The notes: generated by a model not told the origin, from the sequence alone. A stretch of DNA of 64,000 bases from Marinomonas ostreistagni (GCF_016888445.1 NZ_JAFEKF010000001.1:1054001-1118000), one strand, 5' to 3'. Shown: positions 9,680-20,487, numbered from the stretch's first letter. Numbers and translations: made by a program.

Positions 9680-12517
9680 CTAGCCGACAATTGCGTCGTT
9701 AACCAGCGCTTCTTGTTCCTCTACGTGTACCGACATGTAACCTGCAGCCGGAGCAGCAGATGAAATGCGGCCTGCAAATCGAATCTTAAGATCCGGGTAC
9801 AGACGCTCTAGTACACGATTCATACGGTGGCGGTTTGCATGCCAAGCGCCTTGGTTCTTAGGCTCTTCTTGACACCAAACAAGATCTTCAACGTTTTTGT
9901 ACTGTTCCAAAATGGCTTCAAAATCAGCGTATGGGAATGGGTACAGTTGTTCTAGTCGAATGATGGCCACATCTTCCTTGGCCAGCTCTTCACGACGATT
10001 GTATAGGTCGTAATACACCTTGCCACTACAGATAACTAAACGTTTAACATTTTCTGGTGAAATGTTATCGGCGGTTTCTGGTAGCACGGTTTTAAAGCTG
10101 CCTTCAGATAAATCTTCAAGTGTCGAAATCGCTTGCTTATGACGCAACAAACTCTTCGGCGACATGATGATTAGAGGTCGACGCATGGGTCGGATCGCCT
10201 GACGGCGTAAAATATGGAAAATCTGCGATGGTGTCGTTGGTACACATACTTGGATGTTGTACTCCGCACACAACTGCATAAAGCGCTCTAGACGTGCTGA
10301 AGAGTGCTCTGGACCTTGACCTTCATAACCATGTGGCAGCAGCATCGTTAGACCGCATAGGCGGCCCCACTTGTGCTCACCACTAGTGATAAATTGGTCA
10401 ATCACCACTTGGGCACCGTTTGCAAAATCACCGAATTGCGCTTCCCACAACACTAATCCTTTCGGTGATGTGGTTGAGTAGCCGTATTCAAACGCTAATA
10501 CAGCTTCTTCTGAAAGGTAAGAATCGTATAGATCCAATGTCGGTTGATCTTCCGACAAATGTTTCAGAGGAATATAAGTGCTGCCATCTTTTTGACTGTG
10601 GATGACCGCGTGACGATGCGAGAACGTACCACGACCTGAGTCTTGGCCTGTTAGACGAATTGGGTAGCCTTGCTCTAGCAAGGTAGCAAACGCCATCATC
10701 TCAGCATAACCCCAGTTGATAGGCATCGCACCGGCAGTCATTTTGTCACGATCTTCGTAGATCTTCGTAACCTGACGTTGAACAACCACACCATCTGGAA
10801 TAGCGGTCGTTTTACGTGCCACTTCTTGCAGTTGCGCCAATGGGTAAGAGGTATCACCTTCGTGCGTCCACTCAACACCTAGGTAAGGCGTCCAATCAAC
10901 AAACAACTCTGACTTAGGCTCTAAGACAAGGCTCTTCGCTACATGACGTGCATTATCTAGATCTTCTCGGTTCTCACTCACAAACTCATCAGATTCTTGC
11001 TGTGTGATAACACCCTGCTCTACTAAGAACTCTGCGTATTTTGTGCGTGTGGTTTTTAGCTTGCTGATGATTTTGTACATCAGCGGCTGTGTACCAGAAG
11101 GCTCATCCGTCTCGTTGTGACCACGACGGCGGTAACATACCATGTCAATTACGACATCACGACCAAACTCGTAACGGTAATCCAGTGCCAGCTGAGTAAC
11201 AAATAATACTGCCTCAGGATCATCGCCATTAACGTGGAAGATCGGTGCTTGAATCATCTTAGCAACATCTGTTGCGTATTCAGTCGAACGTGAGTCTTCT
11301 TGACGGTTAGTAGTGAAACCTACTTGGTTGTTAACCACGATGTGCACCGTACCGCCTGTTTTGTAGGCACGTGTTTGTGACATCTGGAAGGTTTCCATGA
11401 CCACGCCTTGACCAGCAAATGCTGCATCACCGTGAATGGAAATAGGGACAACCGTTTTACCCGTTTTGTCTTGACGACGATCTTGACGTGCACGTACCGA
11501 GCCTTCAACTACTGGCGATACGATTTCAAGGTGAGATGGGTTAAAGGCTAGCACTGTGTGTACTTCACCACCCGCCGTCATCACGTTCGATGAAAAGCCT
11601 TGGTGGTATTTTACGTCACCTGAAGTGTTAACCAGCTTTTTACCTTCGAACTCATCGAACAAGTCTTTCGGGTTCTTACCTAACGTGTTAACCAATACGT
11701 TTAGACGACCACGGTGAGCCATGCCGATGACAACTTCTTTAGCACCTAGTGCACCAGAGCGTTGAATCAGCTCATTCACCATTGGAATTAAGCTTTCGCC
11801 ACCTTCAAGACCGAAGCGTTTCGCACCTGGGTATCGGCTGGCTAAGTATTTCTCTAGACCTTCAGCTGCCGTTAGACGCTCTAACAATGCTTTACGGGTT
11901 TCTTCTGAATACTCAGGACGCGAACGGACAGACTCCACACGCTGTTGCAACCAAGCTTTTTCTTGAGTGTCAACAATGTGCATGAACTCGTAGCCGATTG
12001 AACCACAGTAGGTCTTCTCTAACTCTGAGATCATGTCTTTAAGAGGCATGGCATCTTGGTTAAAGAAAAGAGAACCAGTATTGAATTGTGTATCAAGATC
12101 GGCACCAGTTAACTGGTGGTAGCTGAGATCTAAGTCTGCAACTTTGTCGCGCTTTTGAATGCCGAGTGGGTCCAGATTAGAATGCTGGTGGCCTCGTACG
12201 CGGTAGGCATTAATTAATTGAAGAACATTGATTTGCTTCTGCTCATGCTCTGAGCTGGTAGCAACACCTGAAGAAGCAGAAATGTTGCGGAACTTGTTTT
12301 TACCAAGTTCTAAGAATTGTTGTTGAATAACGGAATGTGGAAGATCGGTTGATTGTGCTTCACTGACTCTTGGCAACTGATCAAAACATTTTCGCCATTC
12401 TTCTGATACTGAGTTGGGGTCAACTAAGTAGCTTTCAAACAGCCCCTCAACATATTCAAGGTTGCCCCCTGAAAAGTGAGAAGTGCTCCATAGCAACTCC
12501 ATCAAACTTTCATGCAT
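9680..12517 (-). CDS. sucA: 2-oxoglutarate dehydrogenase E1
   Basis: SucA is the thiamine-diphosphate decarboxylase of the 2-oxoglutarate dehydrogenase complex; it converts 2-oxoglutarate to a succinyl group passed to SucB. The 945 residues compare with 933 in E. coli. Visible landmarks are the N-terminal E2/E3-binding-type region (SHFSGGNLEYVEGLFESY), GMAHRGRLNVLVNTLGK, the ThDP-binding region HGDAAFAGQGVVMET followed by NNQVGFTT, and the transketolase-like C-terminal half with GQDSGRGTFSHRHAV. An AGGGTG ribosome site precedes ATG 12517. A 348-base gap with a hairpin separates it from sdhB, so it may have its own promoter. Confidence 0.98.
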   Translation of the reverse strand: MHESLMELLWSTSHFSGGNLEYVEGLFESYLVDPNSVSEEWRKCFDQLPRVSEAQSTDLPHSVIQQQFLELGKNKFRNISASSGVATSSEHEQKQINVLQLINAYRVRGHQHSNLDPLGIQKRDKVADLDLSYHQLTGADLDTQFNTGSLFFNQDAMPLKDMISELEKTYCGSIGYEFMHIVDTQEKAWLQQRVESVRSRPEYSEETRKALLERLTAAEGLEKYLASRYPGAKRFGLEGGESLIPMVNELIQRSGALGAKEVVIGMAHRGRLNVLVNTLGKNPKDLFDEFEGKKLVNTSGDVKYHQGFSSNVMTAGGEVHTVLAFNPSHLEIVSPVVEGSVRARQDRRQDKTGKTVVPISIHGDAAFAGQGVVMETFQMSQTRAYKTGGTVHIVVNNQVGFTTNRQEDSRSTEYATDVAKMIQAPIFHVNGDDPEAVLFVTQLALDYRYEFGRDVVIDMVCYRRRGHNETDEPSGTQPLMYKIISKLKTTRTKYAEFLVEQGVITQQESDEFVSENREDLDNARHVAKSLVLEPKSELFVDWTPYLGVEWTHEGDTSYPLAQLQEVARKTTAIPDGVVVQRQVTKIYEDRDKMTAGAMPINWGYAEMMAFATLLEQGYPIRLTGQDSGRGTFSHRHAVIHSQKDGSTYIPLKHLSEDQPTLDLYDSYLSEEAVLAFEYGYSTTSPKGLVLWEAQFGDFANGAQVVIDQFITSGEHKWGRLCGLTMLLPHGYEGQGPEHSSARLERFMQLCAEYNIQVCVPTTPSQIFHILRRQAIRPMRRPLIIMSPKSLLRHKQAISTLEDLSEGSFKTVLPETADNISPENVKRLVICSGKVYYDLYNRREELAKEDVAIIRLEQLYPFPYADFEAILEQYKNVEDLVWCQEEPKNQGAWHANRHRMNRVLERLYPDLKIRFAGRISSAAPAAGYMSVHVEEQEALVNDAIVG

Positions 12518-12865
12518 TCTCGATCACCCTTTTATGTTCGAGCTAGCTATCACCTTATGGGATAACTCATGTTATGTCTTGCTGACTAGGCTTTTTCTGA
12601 AGCTGTCAGATTATTATTGCTTTCGCTGTGTACCACACTTAACAGTCCTATTTTAAAGCACGTTTGCTTTACTATTTCAGTAACAAATGGGGCTATTCAG
12701 TGTTTTTCATGAACCAAAATAGACAGTCATGAAAAATTAAATTCTTTGCAGTCCTTATTTATAAACGTGTCTCCTTACTGCACTGGAGAGGTGTTAAAGA
12801 GGCGAAAGATGTTCGCCTCTTTAACCATAGCGTTAAATACTAAAAACGCCAGTTGGACCAATCAA
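12518..12865 (-). other. Gap between sdhB and sucA
   Basis: No gene is evident in 348 bases. It holds a perfect hairpin (12793-12825) just after sdhB and then AT-rich DNA that could carry a sucA promoter; I could not fix convincing -35/-10 boxes. Confidence 0.5.
12793..12825 (-). repeat. 14-bp perfect hairpin downstream of sdhB
   Basis: GTTAAAGAGGCGAA and TTCGCCTCTTTAAC are perfect complements around a 5-base loop, 40 bases after the sdhB stop. The T run lies within the stem and no T tract follows, so it could be a partial terminator or a 3'-end stabiliser for the sdhCDAB segment. Confidence 0.6.
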
Positions 12866-13576
12866 TTAGGTCGCGCGCTGTAGCAACATAGTGCGAATGT
12901 TACCGATCGCTTTGGTCGGATTAAGTCCCTTAGGACATACATTTACACAGTTCATGATGCCATGGCAACGGAAAACGCTAAATGGATCATCTAGATCACT
13001 TAGACGCTCCTGCGTAGCAGTGTCACGGCTATCCGCCAAGAAGCGGTAAGCTTGTAAAAGACCAGATGGACCAACAAATTTATCTGGATTCCACCAGAAC
13101 GAAGGACAAGCCGTAGAACAACATGCACACAAGATACATTCGTAAAGTCCATCAAGCTTCTCACGCTCTTCAGGGCTCTGCAAACGCTCAATCGCTGGCG
13201 CTGGATTATCATTGATCAAGAATGGCTTGATTTTTTCATACTGCTTGTAGAACTGAGCCATATCAACGACTAGGTCACGCACAACTGGCAAGCCAGGTAG
13301 AGGACGAAGCACTAGTTTGTTGTTTTTGGCTGCAACAGACACTGGTGTAATACACGCTAGACCGTTTTTGCCAGACATGTTCATACCATCAGAACCACAC
13401 ACACCCTCACGGCATGAACGACGGTAAGAAATACTTGGGTCTTGCGCTTTCAACAAGTTCAAAACATCAAGCACCATTAGGTCTTTACCCTTTGGCAGCT
13501 CGATTTCAAAATCCTGCATGTAAGGCGCATCGTCCTTCTCAGGATTGTAACGATAGATACTAACTAACATTGACAT
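12866..13576 (-). CDS. sdhB: Succinate dehydrogenase iron-sulfur subunit
   Basis: SdhB passes electrons from the FAD of SdhA to the membrane quinone site through three Fe-S clusters. In 236 residues all ligands are visible: the [2Fe-2S] set (CREGVCGSDGMNMSGKNGLAC in part), then CILCACCSTACP and CHGIMNCVNVCPKG for the [4Fe-4S] and [3Fe-4S] clusters. It lies 6 bases downstream of sdhA in the sdhCDAB order. Confidence 0.98.
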   Translation of the reverse strand: MSMLVSIYRYNPEKDDAPYMQDFEIELPKGKDLMVLDVLNLLKAQDPSISYRRSCREGVCGSDGMNMSGKNGLACITPVSVAAKNNKLVLRPLPGLPVVRDLVVDMAQFYKQYEKIKPFLINDNPAPAIERLQSPEEREKLDGLYECILCACCSTACPSFWWNPDKFVGPSGLLQAYRFLADSRDTATQERLSDLDDPFSVFRCHGIMNCVNVCPKGLNPTKAIGNIRTMLLQRAT

Positions 13577-13582
13577 AACTCC

Positions 13583-15355
13583 TTAGTATGAACGAACTTT
13601 AGGTGGGAAAGCATCCATAGTTTTCGGCGCAAAGTTAACATCACGCTGGGTTACTTTCTTCTCAGCTGGGTGATACAAAGAGTGTTTCAACCAGTTTTCA
13701 TCGTCACGTTCAGTGAAGTCATTACGAGCGTGGGCACCACGACTCTCTTTACGGAACTCTGCAGGAATCGCAGTTGCTTCTGCAACTTCCAACAAGTTTT
13801 CAAGCTCAAGGGCTTCGATACGCGCGGTATTGAAGGCTTGACTCTTATCCTCAAGGTGAAGGTTCTCAACACGCTTACGCAGCTCTTTAAGCTGCTCTAG
13901 ACCTTTTTGCATAGACTCACCTTCACGGAATACACCGAAGTAAAGCTGCATAGTCTTTTGTAGGTCTTCGCGAACTTGGGCAACACTTTCACCGCCAGTG
14001 CTGTTATTCAAACGCTCCAGACGTGCCATCGCTTTCGCTACGTCTGTATCGCTGGCATCCAGTGACTCAAAACCTTCGTCTAAAGATTTCTTCACCTGAA
14101 GACCTACTGAACGACCAAAGACAACCAAGTCTAGTAGTGAGTTACCACCCAAACGGTTAGCACCGTGTACCGATACACAAGCTACTTCACCACAAGCGTA
14201 AAGGCCTGGAATAATCTGATCTTCACCGCTTTCCGTTTGAATCAAGGCTTGACCGCCAACGTTCGTCGGTACACCACCCATCATGTAGTGACAAGTAGGG
14301 ATAACCGGGATCGGCTCTTTCACAGGGTCTACGTGAGCAAACGTGCGAGATAGCTCAAGGATACCAGGCAAACGTTTGTTCAATGTCTCTTCACCCAAGT
14401 GGTCAAGTTTCAACAATACGTGATCGCCATTCTCGCCACAACCGCGGCCTTCAAGAATCTCAAGAATCATAGAACGTGCTACCACGTCACGACCCGCAAG
14501 GTCTTTAGCATTTGGTGCGTAACGCTCCATGAAACGTTCGCCATCTTTGTTGATCAGGTAACCACCTTCACCACGACAACCTTCTGTAACAAGCGTACCC
14601 GCACCGTAAATACCAGTTGGGTGGAACTGCCACATTTCCATGTCTTGCATTGGGTAGCCAGCACGCAATGCCATACCGACACCGTCACCAGTGTTGATGT
14701 GAGCATTCGTAGTAGACTGGTAAATACGACCTGCACCACCTGTCGCCAACACAGTTGCTTTGGCTTTTAGGTAAACGGTTTCGCCAGTTTCGACACAGAT
14801 CGCAACCACACCCACAACACCGTTGTCCGCGTTTTTCACTAGATCAACGGCATACCACTCGTTAAAGAACGTAGTACCGCCCTTCAAGTTGGCTTGGTAA
14901 AGCGTGTGCAGTAGTGCGTGACCAGTACGGTCCGCAGCAGCACAGGTACGAGCAGCCTGACCGCCCTTACCAAAGTCTTTTGATTGACCACCGAAAGGAC
15001 GCTGGTAAATACGACCATTCTCTTTACGTGAGAACGGCAAACCCATGTGCTCAAGTTCAAACACCGCCTGCGGGCCAACTGAACACATGTATTCGATCGC
15101 ATCTTGGTCACCAATGTAGTCCGACCCCTTCACGGTGTCGTACATGTGCCAGCGCCAATCGTCATTTGGATCTTCACTTGCAATGGCACAAGTAATACCA
15201 CCTTGAGCAGATACTGTGTGCGAACGCGTTGGAAATACTTTGGTTACACAGGCCGTGTTAAGACCAGATTCCGTCAACTGAAGCGCAGCACGCATACCTG
15301 CGCCGCCACCGCCAACAACAATCGCATCAAAAGAAATCGTACGAATATTAGCCAT
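13583..15355 (-). CDS. sdhA: Succinate dehydrogenase flavoprotein subunit
   Basis: SdhA oxidises succinate to fumarate in complex II. The 590 residues show an N-terminal FAD fold ([17 protein letters not shown]), His46 in [10 protein letters not shown], the residue expected to bind FAD covalently (His45 in E. coli), and the substrate-site segments HPTGIYGAG and GCRGEGG. The conserved [19 protein letters not shown] lies in the second half. It starts 3 bases after the sdhD stop, in the normal operon order. Confidence 0.98.
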   Translation of the reverse strand: MANIRTISFDAIVVGGGGAGMRAALQLTESGLNTACVTKVFPTRSHTVSAQGGITCAIASEDPNDDWRWHMYDTVKGSDYIGDQDAIEYMCSVGPQAVFELEHMGLPFSRKENGRIYQRPFGGQSKDFGKGGQAARTCAAADRTGHALLHTLYQANLKGGTTFFNEWYAVDLVKNADNGVVGVVAICVETGETVYLKAKATVLATGGAGRIYQSTTNAHINTGDGVGMALRAGYPMQDMEMWQFHPTGIYGAGTLVTEGCRGEGGYLINKDGERFMERYAPNAKDLAGRDVVARSMILEILEGRGCGENGDHVLLKLDHLGEETLNKRLPGILELSRTFAHVDPVKEPIPVIPTCHYMMGGVPTNVGGQALIQTESGEDQIIPGLYACGEVACVSVHGANRLGGNSLLDLVVFGRSVGLQVKKSLDEGFESLDASDTDVAKAMARLERLNNSTGGESVAQVREDLQKTMQLYFGVFREGESMQKGLEQLKELRKRVENLHLEDKSQAFNTARIEALELENLLEVAEATAIPAEFRKESRGAHARNDFTERDDENWLKHSLYHPAEKKVTQRDVNFAPKTMDAFPPKVRSY

Positions 15356-15358
15356 TAC

Positions 15359-15706
15359 TTACAGCCCCCAAAGAACCTGAACACCCCATACGACGTAGAT
15401 AAACATTGCTAAGCCGCATAGAGATTGAAAGAAGAAACGAACACCAGTTGCTTTGATGTAGTCAGTAGAGACCGACCACAAACCGATCCATGAGTGAATA
15501 CCAACAGATAGCAGCGCTAGTAGAGAGAAGATGCGCATTGCCGTAGTTTCGAACAAACCGCTCCACTGCTCGTAGGTAAGATCTGGATTCAGAACCAAGT
15601 AACCAATGATAAAAATACTGTAAACTGACAAAACCAACGCAGAGATGCGTTGCATCATCCAGTCATAAAGACCTGAACGGCCAAAACTAGTTATTTGAGT
15701 TACCAT
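15359..15706 (-). CDS. sdhD: Succinate dehydrogenase membrane anchor subunit
   Basis: SdhD has three predicted membrane helices and with SdhC binds haem b and ubiquinone. The 115-residue form chosen here starts at ATG 15706, preceded by AGGGGTG; a GTG two codons earlier is less likely. The typical opening (TSFGRSGLYDW) and the quinone-site region HSWIGLWSVSTDYIK are visible. It overlaps the sdhC stop by seven bases (ATGGTAA), indicating translational coupling. Confidence 0.95.
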   Translation of the reverse strand: MVTQITSFGRSGLYDWMMQRISALVLSVYSIFIIGYLVLNPDLTYEQWSGLFETTAMRIFSLLALLSVGIHSWIGLWSVSTDYIKATGVRFFFQSLCGLAMFIYVVWGVQVLWGL

Positions 15707-16077
15707 ATCCACACCCCTGCTAATACGATTAGAACCGCAGCGATCACTAGGTTCGCTTTCGCCGCCATACGGCCACTTTCAAGTTCTTCAAAATGTCCCA
15801 TGTCCATGAACAAGTGTTTGACGCCTGCTACGAAGTGGTACATCAGAGCTGACACAACGCCCCAGATAATGAATTTCGCTAGGAAGTTGTTTTGAAGTGT
15901 CTCAACGACTTGATCAAAACCTTCTTGCGAAGATAAAGACGTATCAAACGCGTAAAACAAGAACACCAACCCAATAAATAGGATGATCCCTGTCACACGA
16001 TGAAGGATTGAGACGATTGCTGTTACTGGCATTGATATTGTAGAAATATCAAGATTGACTGGTCTTTTTTTATTCAC
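15700..16077 (-). CDS. sdhC: Succinate dehydrogenase cytochrome b556 subunit
   Basis: SdhC is the first gene of the sdhCDAB-sucAB-lpdA-sucCD cluster. In 125 residues it has three membrane helices, the N-terminal family signature (KKRPVNLDI, then SILHRVTG) containing the quinone-site region, and HFVAGVKHLFMDMG with the haem-ligand His. It begins at a GTG codon (16077), matching the usual family N-terminus. A long upstream region shared with the divergent gltA carries the promoters. Confidence 0.96.
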   Translation of the reverse strand: MNKKRPVNLDISTISMPVTAIVSILHRVTGIILFIGLVFLFYAFDTSLSSQEGFDQVVETLQNNFLAKFIIWGVVSALMYHFVAGVKHLFMDMGHFEELESGRMAAKANLVIAAVLIVLAGVWIW

Positions 16078-16277
16078 GACTCTACACCACTTAAATTGAT
16101 TGAATGGTCAATCACGACCCAAGTTCTACTTTTTCCGACTATACTCACTACTCATTTTAGCGACAGTTGGATTACATAGGCCTACGTGAAAATCCCATCG
16201 ATTTGCAAGCGACATTGGCGAAAGCGACTCAAACTTGCCAATTACCCCCGACAAATCAATGAAATCATCGGTGCGCA

Positions 16278-16307
16278 ATTATAGACCACGCAAAAAACTT
16301 AATACAA
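16278..16307 (-). promoter_or_regulatory. Candidate sdh promoter
   Basis: On the minus strand TTGTAT is followed after 18 bases by a perfect TATAAT. It would give a leader of about 200 bases before the sdhC GTG. Confidence 0.45.
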
Positions 16308-16544
16308 ATAGACAGATTGTAGGGTTTTTGATGGTCATCATTCACAAAATGAATGCAGCCATAAACATAGACAATAATGGTAGAAAATTACAAAGGAAAG
16401 ACACCCAATCAATGCCAATTAGTTTTTTTAAATCAGATACTTAAGAATTATTTATCACTATCAAGAAAACTTTAAGCCCTTGTTTTCGTTACAAAATTAC
16501 AAAGAAATTAAAATGATTAGGTAAGCACTGAGAAAATTGTCTAA

Positions 16545-16574
16545 TTGACTTTGCCTACCCTAAGACAGTATTTT
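16545..16574 (+). promoter_or_regulatory. Candidate gltA promoter
   Basis: TTGACT and TATTTT are separated by 18 bases, giving a start near 16581 and a leader of about 70 bases. The leader contains a small imperfect hairpin (16588-16620: GGGC/GCCC and AGAGC/GCTCT) just before the AAGGAG ribosome site. Confidence 0.4.
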
Positions 16575-16649
16575 TTCCGCACCTTCTGGGCCTGGAGAGC
16601 TAACTCAAGGCTCTTTGCCCCGGACCAGAGTACGAAGGAGACCTATATA

Positions 16650-17936
16650 ATGGCTGACAAAAAAGCTCGCTTAACAGTAGACGGTATCGATCAAACGATT
16701 GAGCTGCCTGTACTTTCAGGCACAGCAGGATTCGACGCAGTAGACGTTAGAACCCTAGGCTCACATGGCGTATTTACTTACGACCCTGGCTTCATGTCCA
16801 CTGACTCATGCGAATCTGCTATCACCTACATCGATGGTGAAGCAGGTGTGCTGCTACATCGCGGCTACAAAATTGCCGACTTAGCACAACATTCAGATTA
16901 CCTTGAGACTTGTTACCTACTCCTTAAAGGAGAGCTTCCGAGCGCGGAAGAGAAAGCCGAATTCGTTGAAACCGTAAAAAATCACACCATGGTTTCACAA
17001 TCGATGCAGAAATTCCTTGAAGGCTTCCGCAACGATGCTCACCCGATGGCCGTTATGGTTGGCTTAGTTGGCGCTATGTCTGCTTTCTACCAAGACCAAA
17101 TGGACATCACCGATCCAAAGCACCGTGAAATCGCTGCGTTCCGCTTGATTTCTAAGATGCCGACACTTGCCTCTATGTGTTACAAGTACTCAAAAGGTCA
17201 ACCGACCATGTACCCACGTAACGACTTAAGCTATGCCGAAAACTTCCTTTACATGATGTTCGCTACGCCGTGTGAAGACTACAAGGTAAATCCTGTATTT
17301 GCGAAAGCAATGGACCGCATCTTCATCCTTCATGCGGATCATGAGCAAAACGCTTCAACCTCTACAGTACGCCTAGCAGGCTCTTCAGGCGCCAACCCAT
17401 TTGCCTGTATCGCTGCCGGTATCGCAACCTTGTGGGGCCCTGCTCACGGCGGCGCCAACGAAGCAGTATTGACAATGCTTGAAGAAATCGGTGACGAGTC
17501 TAAAATAGATGAGTACATCGCTAAGGCAAAAGACAAAAACGATCCATTCCGTCTAATGGGCTTCGGTCACCGCGTTTACAAAAACTTTGACCCGCGCGCC
17601 AAAGTCATGCGCGAGACATGTGATGAAGTTCTTGCTGAACTTGGCCAAGCAGACGACCCAATGCTTAAGATCGCCAAGCGCCTTGAGCAAATCGCACTGG
17701 AAGACCCCTATTTTGTCGAGCGTAAGTTATACCCTAACGTAGACTTCTACTCTGGCATCATCATGAAGGCCATCGGTATTCCAACGTCAATGTTTACGGT
17801 AATCTTTGCTATGTCGCGCACGATTGGCTGGATCTCGCATTGGAATGAAATGATCAGTGGCAATTACAAAATCGGTCGTCCTCGTCAATTGTACGTTGGC
17901 CACACTGAGCGCGATTACCCAAGCGACAAAAAATAG
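16650..17936 (+). CDS. gltA: Citrate synthase (type II)
   Basis: GltA condenses acetyl-CoA and oxaloacetate to citrate. The 428-residue product matches hexameric, NADH-sensitive type II enzymes. Landmarks are the N-terminal small domain ([16 protein letters not shown]), a catalytic-His region ([17 protein letters not shown]), [11 protein letters not shown] and [16 protein letters not shown] chose ATG 16650 because AAGGAG precedes it; the frame continues upstream to a TTG but that segment overlaps the promoter and has no family similarity. It is divergent from sdhCDAB and followed by a strong terminator. Confidence 0.98.
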   Translation: MADKKARLTVDGIDQTIELPVLSGTAGFDAVDVRTLGSHGVFTYDPGFMSTDSCESAITYIDGEAGVLLHRGYKIADLAQHSDYLETCYLLLKGELPSAEEKAEFVETVKNHTMVSQSMQKFLEGFRNDAHPMAVMVGLVGAMSAFYQDQMDITDPKHREIAAFRLISKMPTLASMCYKYSKGQPTMYPRNDLSYAENFLYMMFATPCEDYKVNPVFAKAMDRIFILHADHEQNASTSTVRLAGSSGANPFACIAAGIATLWGPAHGGANEAVLTMLEEIGDESKIDEYIAKAKDKNDPFRLMGFGHRVYKNFDPRAKVMRETCDEVLAELGQADDPMLKIAKRLEQIALEDPYFVERKLYPNVDFYSGIIMKAIGIPTSMFTVIFAMSRTIGWISHWNEMISGNYKIGRPRQLYVGHTERDYPSDKK

Positions 17937-17959
17937 TTTCATCACCTATCTGTGATACA

Positions 17960-17987
17960 AAAAAAGCGGCTAATTAGCCGCTTTTTT
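17960..17987. terminator. Bidirectional terminator after gltA
   Basis: AAAAAAGCGGCT and AGCCGCTTTTTT form a 12-bp perfect stem with loop AATT. It serves gltA and the convergent small gene at 18019. Confidence 0.88.
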
Positions 17988-18018
17988 ATTACCACAATAC
18001 CTATTTAATAAAGTCAGT

Positions 18019-18249
18019 TCACTCTTCGTCTTCATACTGGATTTCGGTGACCACTGGCGACCCGCATTTAACGCACTCACCTTCAATCCAAAAACGGCTT
18101 GATGTCTCAAACTCTTTTGGATTTTTCATCCCCAAATCCATTTCCTGACATTGGTTACACCAAGTCTGGCTCAAAAAGTCGTTTTGCTCCTCGACTGGAC
18201 GCGCAAAAAAATCTTTTGCGACTGGAGTTTCTTCATTTGTATTGGTCAT
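18019..18249 (-). CDS. Small zinc-ribbon-like protein of unknown function
   Basis: The 76-residue acidic protein has two cysteine pairs, WCNQC near residue 31 and ECVKCG near residue 59, spaced as for one zinc-binding ribbon. I do not recognise the family. It follows the DUF2066 gene by 11 bases on the same strand and may be co-transcribed with it. A role in nucleic-acid or protein binding is possible from the metal site but is not supported otherwise. Confidence 0.75.
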   Translation of the reverse strand: MTNTNEETPVAKDFFARPVEEQNDFLSQTWCNQCQEMDLGMKNPKEFETSSRFWIEGECVKCGSPVVTEIQYEDEE

Positions 18250-18260
18250 TAACCGACACC

Positions 18261-19310
18261 TTATTTTCTGTATTCAAAAACTGTTAAGCGATTGGCATCA
18301 GGATCTAACGCACTGACCTGCTTACTACGCAGCACGGTATTTAATGCCACACTATTGTTAAACTTGGCCGCAGTACCATCTAGCGACAAGATAAATTCCA
18401 CCTTATCCTCAACGACTTTAGCCAGCTGCACTTGGCGTACAATACTCAGGTCACTCAAGTAACGCGTCACCTTGGCTATATCTTGGTAGCTATGTATCCC
18501 ATCGACACGAATTTGCATAGCATCCGGATCACCGCTAGCACGAGTCGCTGCGTATCGCTCTGAGAGTCTGGATGCTAACATAGCTGCCACTTGACCCATA
18601 CCTTCAGACTTCGATGCATCACTAACAGAGCTCAAACGCACGCTTTGCTCGGGGTATAGCAACATACTGTCAAATACGTATTCCCCTGAGTATCGTCCGA
18701 TGCGAACAACGGCGATGACATCCGTGTCGTAACGCTGACTGGCGTCACGAATTTCCTCTTGAAAGAAACCCCATAGCTCGCTTGAAGGCAGCTTAGTACG
18801 GTCGCTGTTATCGTCTAATGGCGCGTATACAGGCAATCCAAGCGCACCGGCACGGTCAAAAAACCCAGATAACGTACTGGAAGAACGTTGCGAACCGTAG
18901 GTCACTCGCCCAGCATCACTCTCTTCAACCATCCACACCAGCACACTAGGACGATTCGCCCCCCAAACCGGTAGGTTAGATTGGTATAAATAATTGTTAA
19001 TGGATTCTTTATAAAAGGTCACATGAACGCGCTTGGCATCACCGCCCGCGATGGACTCTACGGAATGCTGAGCAACCCAAGAAGCGGCTTGGCGTTGTGC
19101 CTCGGACAGCACACTGGAAGATATAGCACTTGGCTGACCACTAACACGCCCTAATACCTGCTCCACGGTTTGCGAGAATGCTTGCTCTAGTAAGGCGGAA
19201 TCATTATCAGCGTCACGAATTTGTACCGTTGCACTGTAAAGGTTAGACACTTGTGCACCAAAACTTAGCGGCGCCATCATCAATGCCAATAAAAATAGAA
19301 TTTGCCTCAA
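18261..19310 (-). CDS. DUF2066 domain protein, probably periplasmic
   Basis: This is a member of the uncharacterised DUF2066 family, typically encoded beside purMN in pseudomonads and relatives. A signal peptide is visible (RQILFLLALMMAPLSFGA, cleavage near SFGA), followed by a long soluble domain with the usual opening (YSATVQIRDADNDSALLEQAF..VLGRVSGQ). The start is uncertain: ATG 19328 has no ribosome site, while TTG 19310 has GAGGGG six bases upstream and gives a cleaner signal peptide, so I prefer TTG. It is divergent from purM. No enzymatic residues can be named. Confidence 0.85.
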   Translation of the reverse strand: MRQILFLLALMMAPLSFGAQVSNLYSATVQIRDADNDSALLEQAFSQTVEQVLGRVSGQPSAISSSVLSEAQRQAASWVAQHSVESIAGGDAKRVHVTFYKESINNYLYQSNLPVWGANRPSVLVWMVEESDAGRVTYGSQRSSSTLSGFFDRAGALGLPVYAPLDDNSDRTKLPSSELWGFFQEEIRDASQRYDTDVIAVVRIGRYSGEYVFDSMLLYPEQSVRLSSVSDASKSEGMGQVAAMLASRLSERYAATRASGDPDAMQIRVDGIHSYQDIAKVTRYLSDLSIVRQVQLAKVVEDKVEFILSLDGTAAKFNNSVALNTVLRSKQVSALDPDANRLTVFEYRK

Positions 19311-19431
19311 AACTGTCCCCTCATACAAAGTATTGCGCCTATTCTACTGTCTTCTATGCAAAGAACCATAGCCCTTATTTCCCACTGTGGTAAAATGCAT
19401 TTTTTTCCCACACCATGATAAGGCTTAGGCA

Positions 19432-20487
19432 ATGACCGATTCGAATAAAACCTCGATCAGTTACAAAGACGCAGGCGTCGACATCAATGCGGGCAATGAG
19501 CTCGTAGAACGCATCAAAGGCGTTAGCAAAAAGACACGTCGTCCAGAAGTACTTGGCGGCTTGGGCGGCTTTGGCGCCCTAACTCGCCTACCACAAAAGT
19601 ACAAAAATCCTATCCTGGTATCCGGAACTGACGGCGTTGGCACAAAATTACGTCTCGCCATGGATCTAAACAAACATGACACAATCGGTATCGACCTTGT
19701 GGCTATGTGTGTCAATGATTTGGTCGTTGCCGGTGCCGAGCCTCTGCTATTCCTAGATTACTATGCAACAGGCAAACTAGACGTAGACGTCGCTGCGGAC
19801 GTTGTTACCGGTATTGGCGAAGGCTGTCTACAGTCTGGCTGTGCGCTAGTTGGCGGTGAAACAGCTGAAATGCCTGGCATGTACCACGATGGCGATTACG
19901 ACCTTGCAGGTTTCTGTGTTGGCGTCGTGGAAGAAGACGGCATCATCGATGGCTCTAAGGTAAAATCAGGCGACACTTTGATCGCACTTGGCTCATCAGG
20001 CCCGCACTCTAACGGTTACTCTTTGATCCGTAAGATCTTAGAAGTAAGCAACGCCGACCTTAACGAAGAGATCGACGGTGTCGCTCTTAAAGACGCTTTG
20101 ATGGCGCCAACTAAGATTTACGTTAAGTCGATCCTTAAGTTGATGGAAACAATGCCCGTCAACGCGCTAGCTCACATCACTGGTGGTGGCTTACTTGAGA
20201 ATATTCCGCGCGTGCTACCGGAAGGTTCAGCGGCCTACATTGATGCTGCAAGCTGGACTCGCCCTGCTGTATTTGATTGGCTACAAGAGCAAGGCAACGT
20301 TGAGCAAGAAGAAATGTACCGCGTGCTTAACTGCGGTGTCGGCATGGTGATCGCAGTTGATGCAGACAAAGCCGAGCAAGCCCTACAAGTACTTCAGAGC
20401 GAAGGCGAGCAAGCATGGGTCATCGGTGAAATTCGCAACAAGACAGATAAAGAAGTCATCATCTCTGACCTAGAGGCGTCTGCATGA
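19432..20487 (+). CDS. purM: Phosphoribosylformylglycinamidine cyclo-ligase (AIR synthase)
   Basis: PurM makes 5-aminoimidazole ribonucleotide from FGAM and ATP in purine synthesis. The 351 residues have normal length. Signature segments include [64 protein letters not shown] and [18 protein letters not shown]. It overlaps purN by four bases (ATGA), as in other gammaproteobacteria, where the two consecutive pathway genes are coupled. Confidence 0.98.
   Translation: MTDSNKTSISYKDAGVDINAGNELVERIKGVSKKTRRPEVLGGLGGFGALTRLPQKYKNPILVSGTDGVGTKLRLAMDLNKHDTIGIDLVAMCVNDLVVAGAEPLLFLDYYATGKLDVDVAADVVTGIGEGCLQSGCALVGGETAEMPGMYHDGDYDLAGFCVGVVEEDGIIDGSKVKSGDTLIALGSSGPHSNGYSLIRKILEVSNADLNEEIDGVALKDALMAPTKIYVKSILKLMETMPVNALAHITGGGLLENIPRVLPEGSAAYIDAASWTRPAVFDWLQEQGNVEQEEMYRVLNCGVGMVIAVDADKAEQALQVLQSEGEQAWVIGEIRNKTDKEVIISDLEASA

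Larger units (their letters stand above)
16078..16649. promoter_or_regulatory. Divergent regulatory region between sdhC and gltA
   Basis: A 572-base AT-rich region separates the divergent TCA genes. Candidate promoters for each side are listed separately. A short plus-strand open frame at 16235-16444 has no ribosome site and looks like chance. The length leaves space for regulators such as ArcA, Fur or CRP homologues, but I did not identify sites I would trust. Confidence 0.6.

Noticed and set aside
15104-15412. 102-residue plus-strand frame across the sdhA/sdhD junction
   Set aside because: It lies over the start of sdhA and the end of sdhD, both of which have clear family signatures.
16235-16444. 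69-residue plus-strand frame in the sdhC-gltA intergenic region
   Set aside because: No ribosome site, no conserved features, and AT-rich composition typical of a regulatory gap.
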